Source of the DNA: CAJBVG01 sp943371425
GTDB lineage: Bacteria; Bacteroidota; Bacteroidia; Sphingobacteriales; Sphingobacteriaceae
NCBI GenBank assembly: GCA_943371425.1
Contig: CALRUR010000002.1
Span: forward strand, 1-64,000
Direction of reading: 5' to 3'
Length of the DNA stretch: 64,000 bases
Part shown: positions 27,437 to 35,788 of the stretch, piece by piece
Layout of the letters: every line of letters starts with the position of its first letter
Numbering within the stretch: the stretch's first letter is position 1
The notes under the pieces: generated by a model
What the model was told of the DNA's origin: nothing
Database searches by the model: none
Seen by the model: only the letters and a program-made list of their open reading frames with translations
Program-made: the position numbers and the translations under genes

Positions 27437-27599
27437 CCAAGTGGGTCAAAGAAGATCGGCTTATAACAGTAAATTTACTATACGAGGGGTTACTTGCTAT
27501 GCAGACATATTAGTAGTTAAAGAAAGCTCATTTCTACGAACGAAGTTTAGTGCTAAAACTCCCCACCATTAACAACCTCAAAAACGTTAAAGTACTTTT

Positions 27600-28451
27600 A
27601 TGAGACGACACATATTCATTTATTTCATTCTTGCATTTTTTTTTGGTTGTTCCACAACAAGCCGTGTCGATGAAATTTTCAAAATAGAAAGAGATACTCA
27701 AATGGAGATTTGGGTTTTCAATGTAGAGGGCGATAAAATTCCTGAACAGGGTAGTTTACTTTACTTAAATACATATAACAAAGACAATCTTCTTGTTGAA
27801 ACAATAAAGTATTTAGAGGATGAAGAAATACAATGGGACAATTATCATATTTACACTTACAAAGGCAATAAGCTTTTTGAAGAATACTATTTCACTGTCG
27901 ATAATTTTGACAATAAACTAATAGATGGCAAAAAGATAAGCACATATTTTCCTAATGGTAAATTAAAGCAATGGACAATGTTTAATTCTGAAAAGCCGAA
28001 AGATGACACAGTAAATGTAAAGTGGGCAGCAGATTTCACGATAAAATATAAATATGCTTCAGATAGCTTAATAGAGAAAAGAGGATGTTCAAAAGATATC
28101 GATAAGTGTGGAATAACAACATATCAATATGACACCACTAATAAAACAGTTATTGAAACATTTATAAATGAAGAAGACATAAGTTTAAATACAAAAGATT
28201 TTTTTAAGTATAATTCAAACAATGAATTGCTATATAAAGTTCATTGGTATCGTAGCTCTTATGATAGCACGACTTATATTTATCAGAATAAAAAGTTAAT
28301 TGAAGAAAGTGTATTATTTCAAGACGGACAGCTATTTAAGCGCACAACATTTGAATATAATAACATTGGTCAAATAGTAGAAAGCAAACATTTTAATACA
28401 CAAAATAAACTAGAAAGTGTACGAAGGCATAAATATAAAAAGATACGGTAG
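27600..28451 (+). CDS. Hypothetical lipoprotein with YD/MORN-like repeats (283 aa)
   Basis: Lipoprotein signal peptide with F-F-F-G-C (Cys at residue 17). The mature protein is a series of short beta-hairpin-like repeats: Y-L-N-T-Y-N-K-D-N-L-L-V-E-T, Y-T-Y-K-G-N-K-L-F-E-E-Y-Y-F, K-I-S-T-Y-F-P-N-G-K-L-K-Q-W, F-E-Y-N-N-I-G-Q-I-V-E-S. This resembles the YD-repeat or MORN-like antitoxin-type repeats common in Bacteroidota lipoproteins. It is probably a surface or periplasmic protein. No toxin or enzyme domain was found. The preceding 163 bp show no gene. Confidence 0.65.
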   Translation: MRRHIFIYFILAFFFGCSTTSRVDEIFKIERDTQMEIWVFNVEGDKIPEQGSLLYLNTYNKDNLLVETIKYLEDEEIQWDNYHIYTYKGNKLFEEYYFTVDNFDNKLIDGKKISTYFPNGKLKQWTMFNSEKPKDDTVNVKWAADFTIKYKYASDSLIEKRGCSKDIDKCGITTYQYDTTNKTVIETFINEEDISLNTKDFFKYNSNNELLYKVHWYRSSYDSTTYIYQNKKLIEESVLFQDGQLFKRTTFEYNNIGQIVESKHFNTQNKLESVRRHKYKKIR

Positions 28452-28552
28452 ATAATTTGAAATATAATGGTAGAAAGTTTAGGGAGGTTTAGAATGAGAC
28501 CTATGAGTAATTGAATAAGTTAATTTAAAATGAATGAATAAAAATAAATAAC

Positions 28553-29515
28553 ATGGCAAAATTTATTACTGGTAAAGATTTAGAAACTGCTATATATGAC
28601 ATTATATGGAAAGCGGAGGATACGCTTTTAATTGTATCTCCATTTATTAAACTAGATAAATATTTTAAGGACCTTTTTTTAAAACACCTAAACAATAGCA
28701 ATATTCATATACTGATACTTTTTGGCAAAAATGAATCTAATATTGGTAAAAGTTTAAGCAAAGACGATTTCGAATTCTTTAAGCAATTTATAAATATTAC
28801 AGTTGTTTATATACCTACTTTGCATGCAAAGTATTATGGTAATGAGAAATGCGGAGTAATTACCTCTATAAATTTATACGACTTTTCATTTAAACATAAC
28901 ATAGAATTTGGAGTATACTCTGAAACTAGTTTTTTTGATTCTGTTAAAAACAATTCAGATCAAGATGCTTGGAGAAGTTGTATTGATTTAGCTGAAGAAA
29001 GCGAAGTTGTTTTTGTTAAACGAGCAGTTTATGAAAAGAACATGTTAAGTGCTCTTTTTGGCAAAAAATATATCAAATCCGATATCTTACTTGACAATAC
29101 TGATTATTTCTACAACGGTTCAAACAATAATAAAAAAAATAAAGTTGTTAAGTATTTAAAAGACTTTCCTGATGAAATTATTATGGGCTCAAATAATACA
29201 CCTAGGCCTACAAGAGAAGAATCTGAGAAAAATACTATACCAACAGAAACCTCTACACAATATACTCGTCTTATGGGTTATTGTATTAGAACAGGAGAAG
29301 AGATTCCATTCAGTTTCGAAAAACCTTTATCTTATGCAGCATATAAAAAGTGGAGCGCATTTTCAAACCCAGATTACCCAGAGAAATATTGTCATTTTAC
29401 AGGCGAATTATCTAATGGAAAAACATGTGTAAATAATCCTGTGCTCGAAAAAAATATAGAGAAAGCTAAAGAGGCTAGGAGGTTGAATGCAGCGAATAAC
29501 TCAATTTATAAATAA
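28553..29515 (+). CDS. Phospholipase D-like domain protein (320 aa)
   Basis: Residues 1-160 form a PLD-family domain with a single H-x-K motif: T-L-H91-A-K93-Y-Y-G...G-V-I-T-S105-I-N107-L, followed by H-N-I-E118-F-G-V. Members are phosphodiesterases or nucleases that usually need a second motif in a dimer. The C-terminal part contains G-Y-C-I-R-T-G-E-E-I-P, Y-C-H-F-T-G-E and N-G-K-T-C, a Cys/His-bearing segment seen in many bacterial PLD proteins, possibly a metal or nucleic-acid binding tail. There is no signal peptide, so it is likely cytosolic. Its stop is immediately followed by the ATG of the next gene, so translation is probably coupled. Confidence 0.8.
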   Translation: MAKFITGKDLETAIYDIIWKAEDTLLIVSPFIKLDKYFKDLFLKHLNNSNIHILILFGKNESNIGKSLSKDDFEFFKQFINITVVYIPTLHAKYYGNEKCGVITSINLYDFSFKHNIEFGVYSETSFFDSVKNNSDQDAWRSCIDLAEESEVVFVKRAVYEKNMLSALFGKKYIKSDILLDNTDYFYNGSNNNKKNKVVKYLKDFPDEIIMGSNNTPRPTREESEKNTIPTETSTQYTRLMGYCIRTGEEIPFSFEKPLSYAAYKKWSAFSNPDYPEKYCHFTGELSNGKTCVNNPVLEKNIEKAKEARRLNAANNSIYK

Positions 29516-30652
29516 ATGACCACCTCCGAAAATACATTAAAAGTAAAAGACACAAGTTTTAGTATGTATATTATTGTGGCGTTTAGTGTATTTCCAATAC
29601 TCTTTTTTTTGTTGGCAGTTGCATTTAATTATAATTATGTACTCAGTATTGTTACCACTCTTATAATTTATTTGGCATTTAGTATTTACTATTTCCGCAA
29701 ACTCAAGCGAGAGGAAGAAGTTTATGCTATTACAGTTATAGGCAACACACTTACCATACTCAAACATGGTACATTTAAATTAAATGATGTTTCAAAAATT
29801 GAAACCTTTACCAGAGTTCCTTTTGGTGATAGAAGCTTACGTAAATACATTAAATTCAGCTTTTCAAATTCGGAAGATATTATTTTTGATGCAAGTAATT
29901 TCGATATGGATTATATCGAACTTAAAGATAATTTGATTGCCATTAAATCCAATTATATAAGTGCTGATAGTATAAAAGACAATTATTGTTTTTTGAAGAA
30001 ATATAATTTACGTTTAACTATGAAATTACTACTACCTCTTTTATTTCTCTTCAGTCTTTATTCCTGCCAACCCAGGCCCTCCTCCCAAACCACTGAGCAA
30101 TTAGAGCTCATCTTACTTGGCATACCGCAAAACTTTGATACAGCTTCAGTTTTCAAATTTGGTGCTCAAAAATATTTCAAATTTAATAGCTCAGATACCT
30201 TGCTGGTAAAAACTTGTTCTTATTTAAATGAGCATACTGGAGAACCTAAACTTCCTGTTGTATGCAATTATTATAATACCAGCCTTACTCCCGAGCAAAA
30301 AGAAAATTTTGCGTTTTTGATAAATTATGTAAAACCATTACCCACTGGAGAGTTAATTAAAAATAAACCAGCAGAATCTAATTGCGATTTGTTCGGAGGC
30401 TGGGTACTTATATATACAAATACAGTAAAAGTAAAGAAGTATTTTTTATTCGATTGTAATGCATTGCCAAAACAGATACATGAGCTATGCACAGAATTAA
30501 ATACCACAGAAGAGGATAAGATTTATACTCCATTTAATAATATAAGTGTGAATACCGATTCTATTGTTGCATCTGCATATAAATTATTGGAAAAAGACTT
30601 TCTTGAAAATGCTCCTAAAAGTGTAATTAAGTTTAATACCTCGGAAAATTAA
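29516..30652 (+). CDS. Membrane protein fused to a lipoprotein-like C-terminal part (378 aa)
   Basis: Residues 1-60 hold two transmembrane helices (S-M-Y-I-I-V-A-F-S-V-F-P and a second ending F-S-I-Y-Y-F-R-K), followed by a PH-like or stress-protein-like beta domain (A-I-T-V-I-G-N-T-L-T-I-L-K). At residue 169 the sequence M-K-L-L-L-P-L-L-F-L-F-S-L-Y-S-C begins a textbook lipoprotein signal with lipobox. The corresponding ATG is at 30020. Either two ancestral genes are fused, or a second protein starts at 30020 inside the frame. The remainder (Q-L-E-L-I-L-L-G-I-P onwards) is unrecognised. Neither half has an identifiable activity. It is tightly packed between the PLD gene and a lipoprotein gene. 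Confidence 0.6.
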   Translation: MTTSENTLKVKDTSFSMYIIVAFSVFPILFFLLAVAFNYNYVLSIVTTLIIYLAFSIYYFRKLKREEEVYAITVIGNTLTILKHGTFKLNDVSKIETFTRVPFGDRSLRKYIKFSFSNSEDIIFDASNFDMDYIELKDNLIAIKSNYISADSIKDNYCFLKKYNLRLTMKLLLPLLFLFSLYSCQPRPSSQTTEQLELILLGIPQNFDTASVFKFGAQKYFKFNSSDTLLVKTCSYLNEHTGEPKLPVVCNYYNTSLTPEQKENFAFLINYVKPLPTGELIKNKPAESNCDLFGGWVLIYTNTVKVKKYFLFDCNALPKQIHELCTELNTTEEDKIYTPFNNISVNTDSIVASAYKLLEKDFLENAPKSVIKFNTSEN

Positions 30653-30690
30653 TGGCTATATTTAGTTTAGTATTCATCAAAAAAATATCC

Positions 30691-31206
30691 ATGCGAATCC
30701 TTATCCTAACTTCTCTTTTTCTATCTACTTTCCTAATTTCTTGCACCTGGGTTTCTAATTTTTACATTATCAATAAATCATCAAATAAAATTGAAGTTAC
30801 CTATTTATTTGAACCAAATTCCCCAGATACTGCAGAAAATGCAATTTCAAAAGACTTAAGGTTTAATTACGTTCTTGCCAATGGGAATAATAGTATAAAC
30901 TACAATACAATTGAAGATATAGATATAATTGGCGATTATTATCATCAAGAATATTATAAACGTATGCTTAGAGATAAAATTTTATACTCTATAACGCTCG
31001 AACCTAATACGGCTATACATTGCGGCCGCAATCAGTTTCATTTTTCTTTTTCGCAAGTAGAAAGAAGAGATCAAATGTTTAATAATATTATAGAAATGAC
31101 CATTATTAGATACGATACAAATGATACCGTAACCTTAAAACCATCCATGATTTCAGATTTCTCCCACCCATTAGGTAAATACCACTTTGCCCTAATATTC
31201 GATTAA
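30691..31206 (+). CDS. Hypothetical lipoprotein (171 aa)
   Basis: The start at 30691 gives M-R-I-L-I-L-T-S-L-F-L-S-T-F-L-I-S-C, a lipoprotein signal with Cys at residue 18. An alternative ATG at 30652 overlaps the stop of the upstream gene (TAATG) and would add 13 residues; it may be the translational entry point. The mature part is beta-rich (F-Y-I-I-N-K-S-S-N-K-I-E-V-T-Y-L-F-E) and has no recognised domain. It is the third gene of the PLD-membrane protein-lipoprotein group. Confidence 0.6.
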   Translation: MRILILTSLFLSTFLISCTWVSNFYIINKSSNKIEVTYLFEPNSPDTAENAISKDLRFNYVLANGNNSINYNTIEDIDIIGDYYHQEYYKRMLRDKILYSITLEPNTAIHCGRNQFHFSFSQVERRDQMFNNIIEMTIIRYDTNDTVTLKPSMISDFSHPLGKYHFALIFD

Positions 31207-31309
31207 TGTTTTAATACTTTTCTTGTAGAGAACATTCAGAAGAAAAAAATAAGTTAATAGTAATTGGTTATTATTTATTTAGTCATTAGAAAAAACCAGT
31301 ATCAACTCT

Positions 31310-31460
31310 GTGTAACTCTGTGCGTACTTTGTGTAACTCTTTGACCAAAAAAAGAATGTACATTGTACTCTGTACTTTGTACAATGTAAAGCAACATCAT
31401 CAGTCCATGCAAACAGTACTAAGTAGGTCTACAATGTACAGCGTACAACGTACAGTTTAC
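31310..31460. repeat. TGTAACTCTG and GTACA-rich repeat spacer with terminator-like hairpin
   Basis: GTGTAACTCTGTGCGTACTT is followed by another GTGTAACTCT, then by an inverted repeat TACATTGTAC (31359-31368) and GTACAATGTA (31379-31388). On the minus strand this hairpin is followed by ATTCTTTTTTT, so it may end the ruvB transcript. The rest of the spacer (GTACAGCGTACAACGTACAG) is a related GTACA repeat. Confidence 0.55.
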
Positions 31461-31462
31461 CT

Positions 31463-32491
31463 CTAAAACAAGGTATTATTCTTCTTAATATCCCCGATCT
31501 TCGAACGCAGATGCTTATATGCAAGTTCCGTTGCTTCTCTTCCGCGTGGGGTGCGCATCATAAAACCCTCTTGTATGAGGAAAGGTTCGTAAACTTCTTC
31601 AATGGTTCCTTCGTCTTCACCCACAGCAGTAGCAATAGTCTTTAATCCAACTGGTCCACCTTTAAACTTCTCAATAATAGTAAGCAGTATCTTGTTATCC
31701 ATTTCGTCCAATCCATGGCTATCCACGTTTAAGGCGTTGAGCGAATAGTTAGCAATATTGGTATCAATCTCACCATTGCCTTTTATTTGGGCAAAGTCTC
31801 GAGTACGGCGAAGCAGGGCATTGGCAATACGAGGGGTGCCACGGCTGCGGCGGGCAATTTCATAAGCGCCTTCTTCGGTAATGGGGGTTTTTAAAATATC
31901 GGATGAGCGGAGTACAATGTCTGTAAGCAATTTAGAATCGTAATACTCCAAGCGAGCATTAATACCAAAACGAGCACGCAGGGGCGAGGTAAGCAAGCCA
32001 GAGCGGGTAGTAGCTCCAATAAGGGTAAAAGGGTTTAAACTTATTTGCACAGAGCGAGCATTAGGGCCGGCATCAAGCATTATATCAATTTTATAATCTT
32101 CCATTGCAGAGTACAGGTACTCTTCTACCACAGGGCTTAGGCGGTGTATCTCATCAATAAATAAAATATCGCCTTCTTCTAAATTGGTAAGCAAACCGGC
32201 CAAATCGCCAGGTTTATCGAGCACTGGGCCCGAAGTTACTTTTATACTTACACCCAATTCGTTGGCAATAATATAAGAAAGGGTGGTTTTACCCAAACCC
32301 GGAGGGCCGTGCAGCAGCACATGGTCTAGCGCTTCTTTACGGCGCTTGGCAGCCTCCACAAATATTTTTATGTTTTCTACAATTTTATGCTGGCCTGTAA
32401 AATCGTCGAATGCACTGGGGCGCAGTACTTTTTCAATTTCTTTTTCAGAATTATCGAGTGGTTCAGAACTAGGGTCGAGAATTGGATTCAT
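31463..32491 (-). CDS. ruvB: Holliday junction branch migration helicase
   Basis: A 342-residue AAA+ protein of normal RuvB length. It drives branch migration of Holliday junctions with RuvA during recombinational repair in the cytosol. Walker A is G-P-P-G-L-G-K-T at residues 62-69, Walker B F-I-D-E-I-H-R-L near residue 112, sensor G-A-T-T-R-S-G near 160, and the arginine-finger region P-L-R-A-R-F-G follows. The C-terminal winged helix ends with R-T-P-R-G-R-E-A-T. The gene starts 22 bp after the glycosyltransferase gene stop and is likely in its operon. Confidence 0.97.
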   Translation of the reverse strand: MNPILDPSSEPLDNSEKEIEKVLRPSAFDDFTGQHKIVENIKIFVEAAKRRKEALDHVLLHGPPGLGKTTLSYIIANELGVSIKVTSGPVLDKPGDLAGLLTNLEEGDILFIDEIHRLSPVVEEYLYSAMEDYKIDIMLDAGPNARSVQISLNPFTLIGATTRSGLLTSPLRARFGINARLEYYDSKLLTDIVLRSSDILKTPITEEGAYEIARRSRGTPRIANALLRRTRDFAQIKGNGEIDTNIANYSLNALNVDSHGLDEMDNKILLTIIEKFKGGPVGLKTIATAVGEDEGTIEEVYEPFLIQEGFMMRTPRGREATELAYKHLRSKIGDIKKNNTLF

Positions 32492-32513
32492 ATCGCTTAA
32501 AATTACGAATTAT

Positions 32514-33245
32514 TTACGAGCGATGGTATTTTTTAAACAAGCTGCTAAACTTCATTTGCAATACCCCAAAAATAGCTTCGCGTATTATACCCTTAGACAT
32601 TTTACTGGTTCCCTCACTACGGTCTGTAAATATAATAGGCACTTCTACTACGTTAAACCCGAATTTCCAAGCGGTAAATTTCATTTCTATTTGGAAGGCA
32701 TAACCCACAAATTTTATTTTATTTAGTTTGATGGTGCTTAGCACTTCACGCTTATAACATTTAAACCCAGCAGTAGCATCGTTTACGGGCATACCGGTAA
32801 TAAATTGTACATACTTAGAAGCAAAGTAAGAAAGTATAACCCTGCTCATAGGCCAGTTTACCACGTTAATGCCTGTAATGTACCTAGAGCCAATGGCTAA
32901 ATCTGCACCCTTTACGCAAGCTTCTCTAAGGCGAACCAAATCGTCGGGGTTGTGAGAGAAATCGGCATCCATTTCGAACACATATTCGTATTGCCGAGCC
33001 AAAGCCCATTTAAAGCCGTGTATGTAGGCCGTGCCCAAGCCTAATTTGCCTGTACGCTCTTCTATAAAAAGTTTATCGGCATACTGAGCTTGCAAATCTT
33101 TTACGAGTTGCGCAGTACCATCTGGCGAACCATCATCAATAATTAATAAATGGAAGGCATAGGGTAATGAGAATACCTTGTGAATCATCTTCACGATGTT
33201 CTCTTTCTCATTATAGGTTGGTATAATTATTAAGCTATCTGACAT
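32514..33245 (-). CDS. Polyprenol monophosphomannose synthase-like GT2 glycosyltransferase
   Basis: A 243-residue soluble GT-A fold enzyme of the DPM1-like family, which transfers a sugar from a nucleotide donor to polyprenyl phosphate at the inner membrane. The N-terminus I-I-I-P-T-Y-N-E-K-E-N-I, the D-D-G-S-P-D-G-T loop near residue 39, the M-D-A-D-F-S-H-N-P metal site near residue 95, and G-S-R-Y-I-T-G are all present, as is the later D-R-S-E-G-T-S-K-M-S. The domain ends after the catalytic region without transmembrane helices, as in DPM1-like enzymes. The donor sugar (mannose or another) is uncertain. It is divergent from gmhB with only 49 bp between the starts. Confidence 0.9.
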   Translation of the reverse strand: MSDSLIIIPTYNEKENIVKMIHKVFSLPYAFHLLIIDDGSPDGTAQLVKDLQAQYADKLFIEERTGKLGLGTAYIHGFKWALARQYEYVFEMDADFSHNPDDLVRLREACVKGADLAIGSRYITGINVVNWPMSRVILSYFASKYVQFITGMPVNDATAGFKCYKREVLSTIKLNKIKFVGYAFQIEMKFTAWKFGFNVVEVPIIFTDRSEGTSKMSKGIIREAIFGVLQMKFSSLFKKYHRS

Positions 33246-33294
33246 TTTTTGACCCCACGAAGATAATTAATATTTTGAAATCGTACTTTTGAAT

Positions 33295-33783
33295 ATGAAT
33301 AAAGCTGTATTCTTAGATCGCGACGGTATTATTAACGTAGAAATTGGCGATTACATTAAATGTTTCGAAGATTTTACATTAACCCCACAATTGGGCGAAG
33401 GCTTAAAAATGCTACAAGACAAAGGCTATTTGCTCATCATCATTACCAACCAAGGCGGTTTAGCTAAAAATTTATATACAGAGCAAGAGTTAAACAAAAT
33501 GCACGAATACCTCAAACTCGAGATGCAAAAATTTAACGTAAGCTTCACAGAAATATATCATTGCCCCCATCACCCCGACTATAATGGCAATTGCCTCTGC
33601 CGCAAACCCGATTCCCAACTGCTCGAAAAAGCCATCGCCCGTTTCAACATAGATCCCGCACAATCGTACTTCATTGGCGATAAACAACGAGATGTAGATG
33701 CAGGGGAGAAAGTGGGAGTGAAGGGGATTCTCGTTGTAGCGAATACACCGATGGTGGAAGTGATACCTTTGTTGCAAAGGTAG
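33295..33783 (+). CDS. gmhB: D-glycero-D-manno-heptose 1,7-bisphosphate 7-phosphatase-type HAD phosphatase
   Basis: A 162-residue HAD phosphatase. GmhB dephosphorylates heptose 1,7-bisphosphate during ADP-heptose synthesis for lipopolysaccharide; close relatives are histidinol phosphatases. Visible are the HAD nucleophile motif D-R-D-G-I-I-N (Asp8 and Asp10), I-T-N-Q-G-G, the zinc loop C-P-H-H-P-D-Y...C-L-C-R-K-P characteristic of GmhB, and I-G-D-K-Q-R-D-V-D-A-G. The ATG at 33295 is chosen over a TTG two codons upstream. TACTTTTG, a -7-like box, lies just before this ATG, so a very short leader or leaderless start is possible. The stop codon is followed by an ATACGATTATACGAC repeat. Confidence 0.88.
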   Translation: MNKAVFLDRDGIINVEIGDYIKCFEDFTLTPQLGEGLKMLQDKGYLLIIITNQGGLAKNLYTEQELNKMHEYLKLEMQKFNVSFTEIYHCPHHPDYNGNCLCRKPDSQLLEKAIARFNIDPAQSYFIGDKQRDVDAGEKVGVKGILVVANTPMVEVIPLLQR

Positions 33784-33828
33784 ATTTTGACCATACGATT
33801 ATACGACTATACGAATAAGGGTAATTCA

Positions 33829-34216
33829 TCAAACTATGATCGCCCCTCAAATGCAAGGTCCCGATTTTTCGGGATTCGGGGACCGGCGTTGCACGAAAAA
33901 AAAGAAAAAAAGGAAAAAGGATTGCCGCAGACAATCCTTTTTCCTTTTTTTCTTGCGGTGCAATACGCAGGGGTCCCCGAACGCAGCGAAGCGAAGTTGA
34001 GGGGCGGTCCTAATCTGAAGCTATCCTTATTAGAATTCTCACAATTCCCTACCTAACCTGATTCTGTACCTTCCTTTGTTTTCCAATGTCAAGGGTCCCC
34101 GAACGCAGCGAAGCGAAGTTGAGGGGCGGTCCTAATCTGATATACTTTTTGATCCGATAATGCAGGGGTCCCCGAACGCAGCGAAGCGTTTTGAGGGGCA
34201 GTCCTAATCTGATACT
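33829..34216. repeat. Cluster of one forward and three reverse GC-rich hairpin repeats
   Basis: The forward part-unit (33829-33886, with the GGTCCCGATTTTTCGGGATT loop variant) faces three reverse units (33966-34016 partial, 34037-34142 full, 34161-34216 partial). Each has GGTCCCCGAACGCAGCGAAG and TTGAGGGGCGGTCC. Between forward and first reverse units lies a separate long hairpin. The whole segment of about 530 bp between gmhB and the arginine decarboxylase gene has no gene. Confidence 0.85.
33903..33953. terminator. 22-bp perfect stem, bidirectional terminator-like hairpin
   Basis: AGAAAAAAAGGAAAAAGGAT with TG pairs perfectly with its complement at 33932-33953 around the loop CCGCAGA. The arms contain T-runs on both strands. 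It is 120 bp after the gmhB stop and sits at the centre of a nest of facing GC-rich repeats. Confidence 0.65.
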
Positions 34217-34310
34217 CTTTTTTTCTTTTGATCCGAAGCGCTATATCATTCAAACTATCAATCGTTTCCACTCACGAGCACACTAGCATACTAACACACG
34301 AGCACACGAC

Positions 34311-35696
34311 CTAGGCGTAGCCCAGCAGCTTCATCACCTGCTTCGAATTCTGCTCTTCCCCAAACACCTCATAGTTCACGGTTTCATCTCTGTTTTTGCG
34401 AATGAGTATGTGTTTTGGGTGTGGCAATAAACAATGGTGTACACCGCCGTAACCGCTTAGTACTTCTTGGTAAGCTCCTGTGTGAAAGAAACCCATGTAC
34501 TGTACTTTACGCGTTTTAGGCATAAACACGTTGTTCATGTGTGCTTCTTGGTTGTAGTAATCTTGCCCATCGCAGGTAATGCCACCTAGGTTTACACGTT
34601 CGTACTCGGCATCCCAGTTGTTTATAGGCATTAATATGTAACGTTGGTTCATGGCCCAAACATCGGGTAGGTTGGTAATAAAACTACCATCCAGCATCAA
34701 CCATTTTTCTTTATCGTTTTGTTGTTTACGGCCCAATACTTTGTAAAGTATGCCCGAAGCTTCGGCAACAGTGTATTTACCAAACTCAGTAATAATATCT
34801 GGTTCCATAACATCGTGCTCTGCACAAATTTCTTTTATGCGTTTCACAATTTCATTCACCATGTATTCATAATCAAACTCAAAAGTTAGGGAGTTTTTAA
34901 AAGGCATACCACCACCAATGTCTAAAATGGTAAGGTCGGGGTTTACTTTTTTAAACTTGCAATAAAGGGTAACGTATTTCTCTAGTTCGTTCCAGTAGTA
35001 CTGTGAGTCGGTAATACCAGAGTTGATGAAGAAGTGTAATAATTTAACTTTAAAATTAGGATGCGACTCTATACGCGAATGGTAAAAATCTATTACATCT
35101 TCCATGCGTATACCCAAACGACTGGTATAAAACTGAGAGTCGGGTTGTTCCTCGGAAGCAATGCGAATACCGAGGTTACAGTTTACGTCGAGCTCATCAT
35201 CATAAAAATAAAACTCCTCTTTATTATCTAAAATAGGGATAATGTTGCTAAAGCCATCGTGCAACATATCTACAATGTATTGCTTGTAAGTATCTTTTTT
35301 GTAGCCGTTGCAAATTACGGTGATGTCTTTGCTCAGTATGCCTTTTTTCTCTAAATGGTCTATAATCGGCATGTCAAAAGCCGAAGAAGTTTCCAAATGG
35401 ATGTCGTTTTTTAAAGCTTCATCTAACACATGGCGGAAATGCGAGCTCTTAGTGCAATAGCAATAGGTATAAGTTCCACGGTAATTATTATTTACGATGG
35501 CACGTTGAAACCAAATTTTGGCTTGTTGTATTTTTTTGGAGATGATAGGTAAATAAGTGAAACGCAACGGAGTACCGTAGGTTTCTATCATTTCCATTAA
35601 ATTAAGATCATGAAAATATAATTCATCATCAATCACTTCGAAGCCCTCTTGTGGGAAGCCAACGCTCAAATCAAGAAATTCCTTGTAACTTTGCAT
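34311..35696 (-). CDS. Arginine decarboxylase-type PLP enzyme (fold III)
   Basis: A 461-residue member of the alanine-racemase-fold decarboxylases, of the short Bacteroidota arginine decarboxylase form rather than the 630-residue SpeA. It would convert arginine to agmatine in the cytosol for polyamine synthesis. The PLP lysine lies in Y-C-Y-C-T-K-S-S-H-F near residue 80. The phosphate-binding glycine loop is D-I-G-G-G-M-P-F near residue 255, and E-F-G-K-Y and N-L-P-D-V-W-A follow. A -7 box is placed 16 bp upstream of the ATG. It is divergent from a ureohydrolase that could use agmatine. Substrate assignment rests on family and context; a related diamino acid is possible. Confidence 0.82.
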   Translation of the reverse strand: MQSYKEFLDLSVGFPQEGFEVIDDELYFHDLNLMEMIETYGTPLRFTYLPIISKKIQQAKIWFQRAIVNNNYRGTYTYCYCTKSSHFRHVLDEALKNDIHLETSSAFDMPIIDHLEKKGILSKDITVICNGYKKDTYKQYIVDMLHDGFSNIIPILDNKEEFYFYDDELDVNCNLGIRIASEEQPDSQFYTSRLGIRMEDVIDFYHSRIESHPNFKVKLLHFFINSGITDSQYYWNELEKYVTLYCKFKKVNPDLTILDIGGGMPFKNSLTFEFDYEYMVNEIVKRIKEICAEHDVMEPDIITEFGKYTVAEASGILYKVLGRKQQNDKEKWLMLDGSFITNLPDVWAMNQRYILMPINNWDAEYERVNLGGITCDGQDYYNQEAHMNNVFMPKTRKVQYMGFFHTGAYQEVLSGYGGVHHCLLPHPKHILIRKNRDETVNYEVFGEEQNSKQVMKLLGYA

Positions 35697-35711
35697 CTAT
35701 TAAAATTTACG

Positions 35712-35719
35712 CAAATATA
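35712..35719 (-). promoter_or_regulatory. -7 box of the arginine decarboxylase promoter
   Basis: TATATTTG on the minus strand matches the Bacteroidota sigma-A -7 consensus TAnnTTTG exactly and lies 16 bp upstream of the ATG. A clear -33 TTTG was not seen. Confidence 0.5.
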
Positions 35720-35788
35720 TTTTATTTTTAGAATACATATAGGTATTAACAGAAATGAAATATTTATTTTGCGGCAAATCATTATTTT

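Noticed and set aside
27437..27599. Small gene between the TPR protein and the lipoprotein genes
   Set aside because: The frame overlaps the TPR gene end and has no signal, conserved pattern or start context; treated as spacer.
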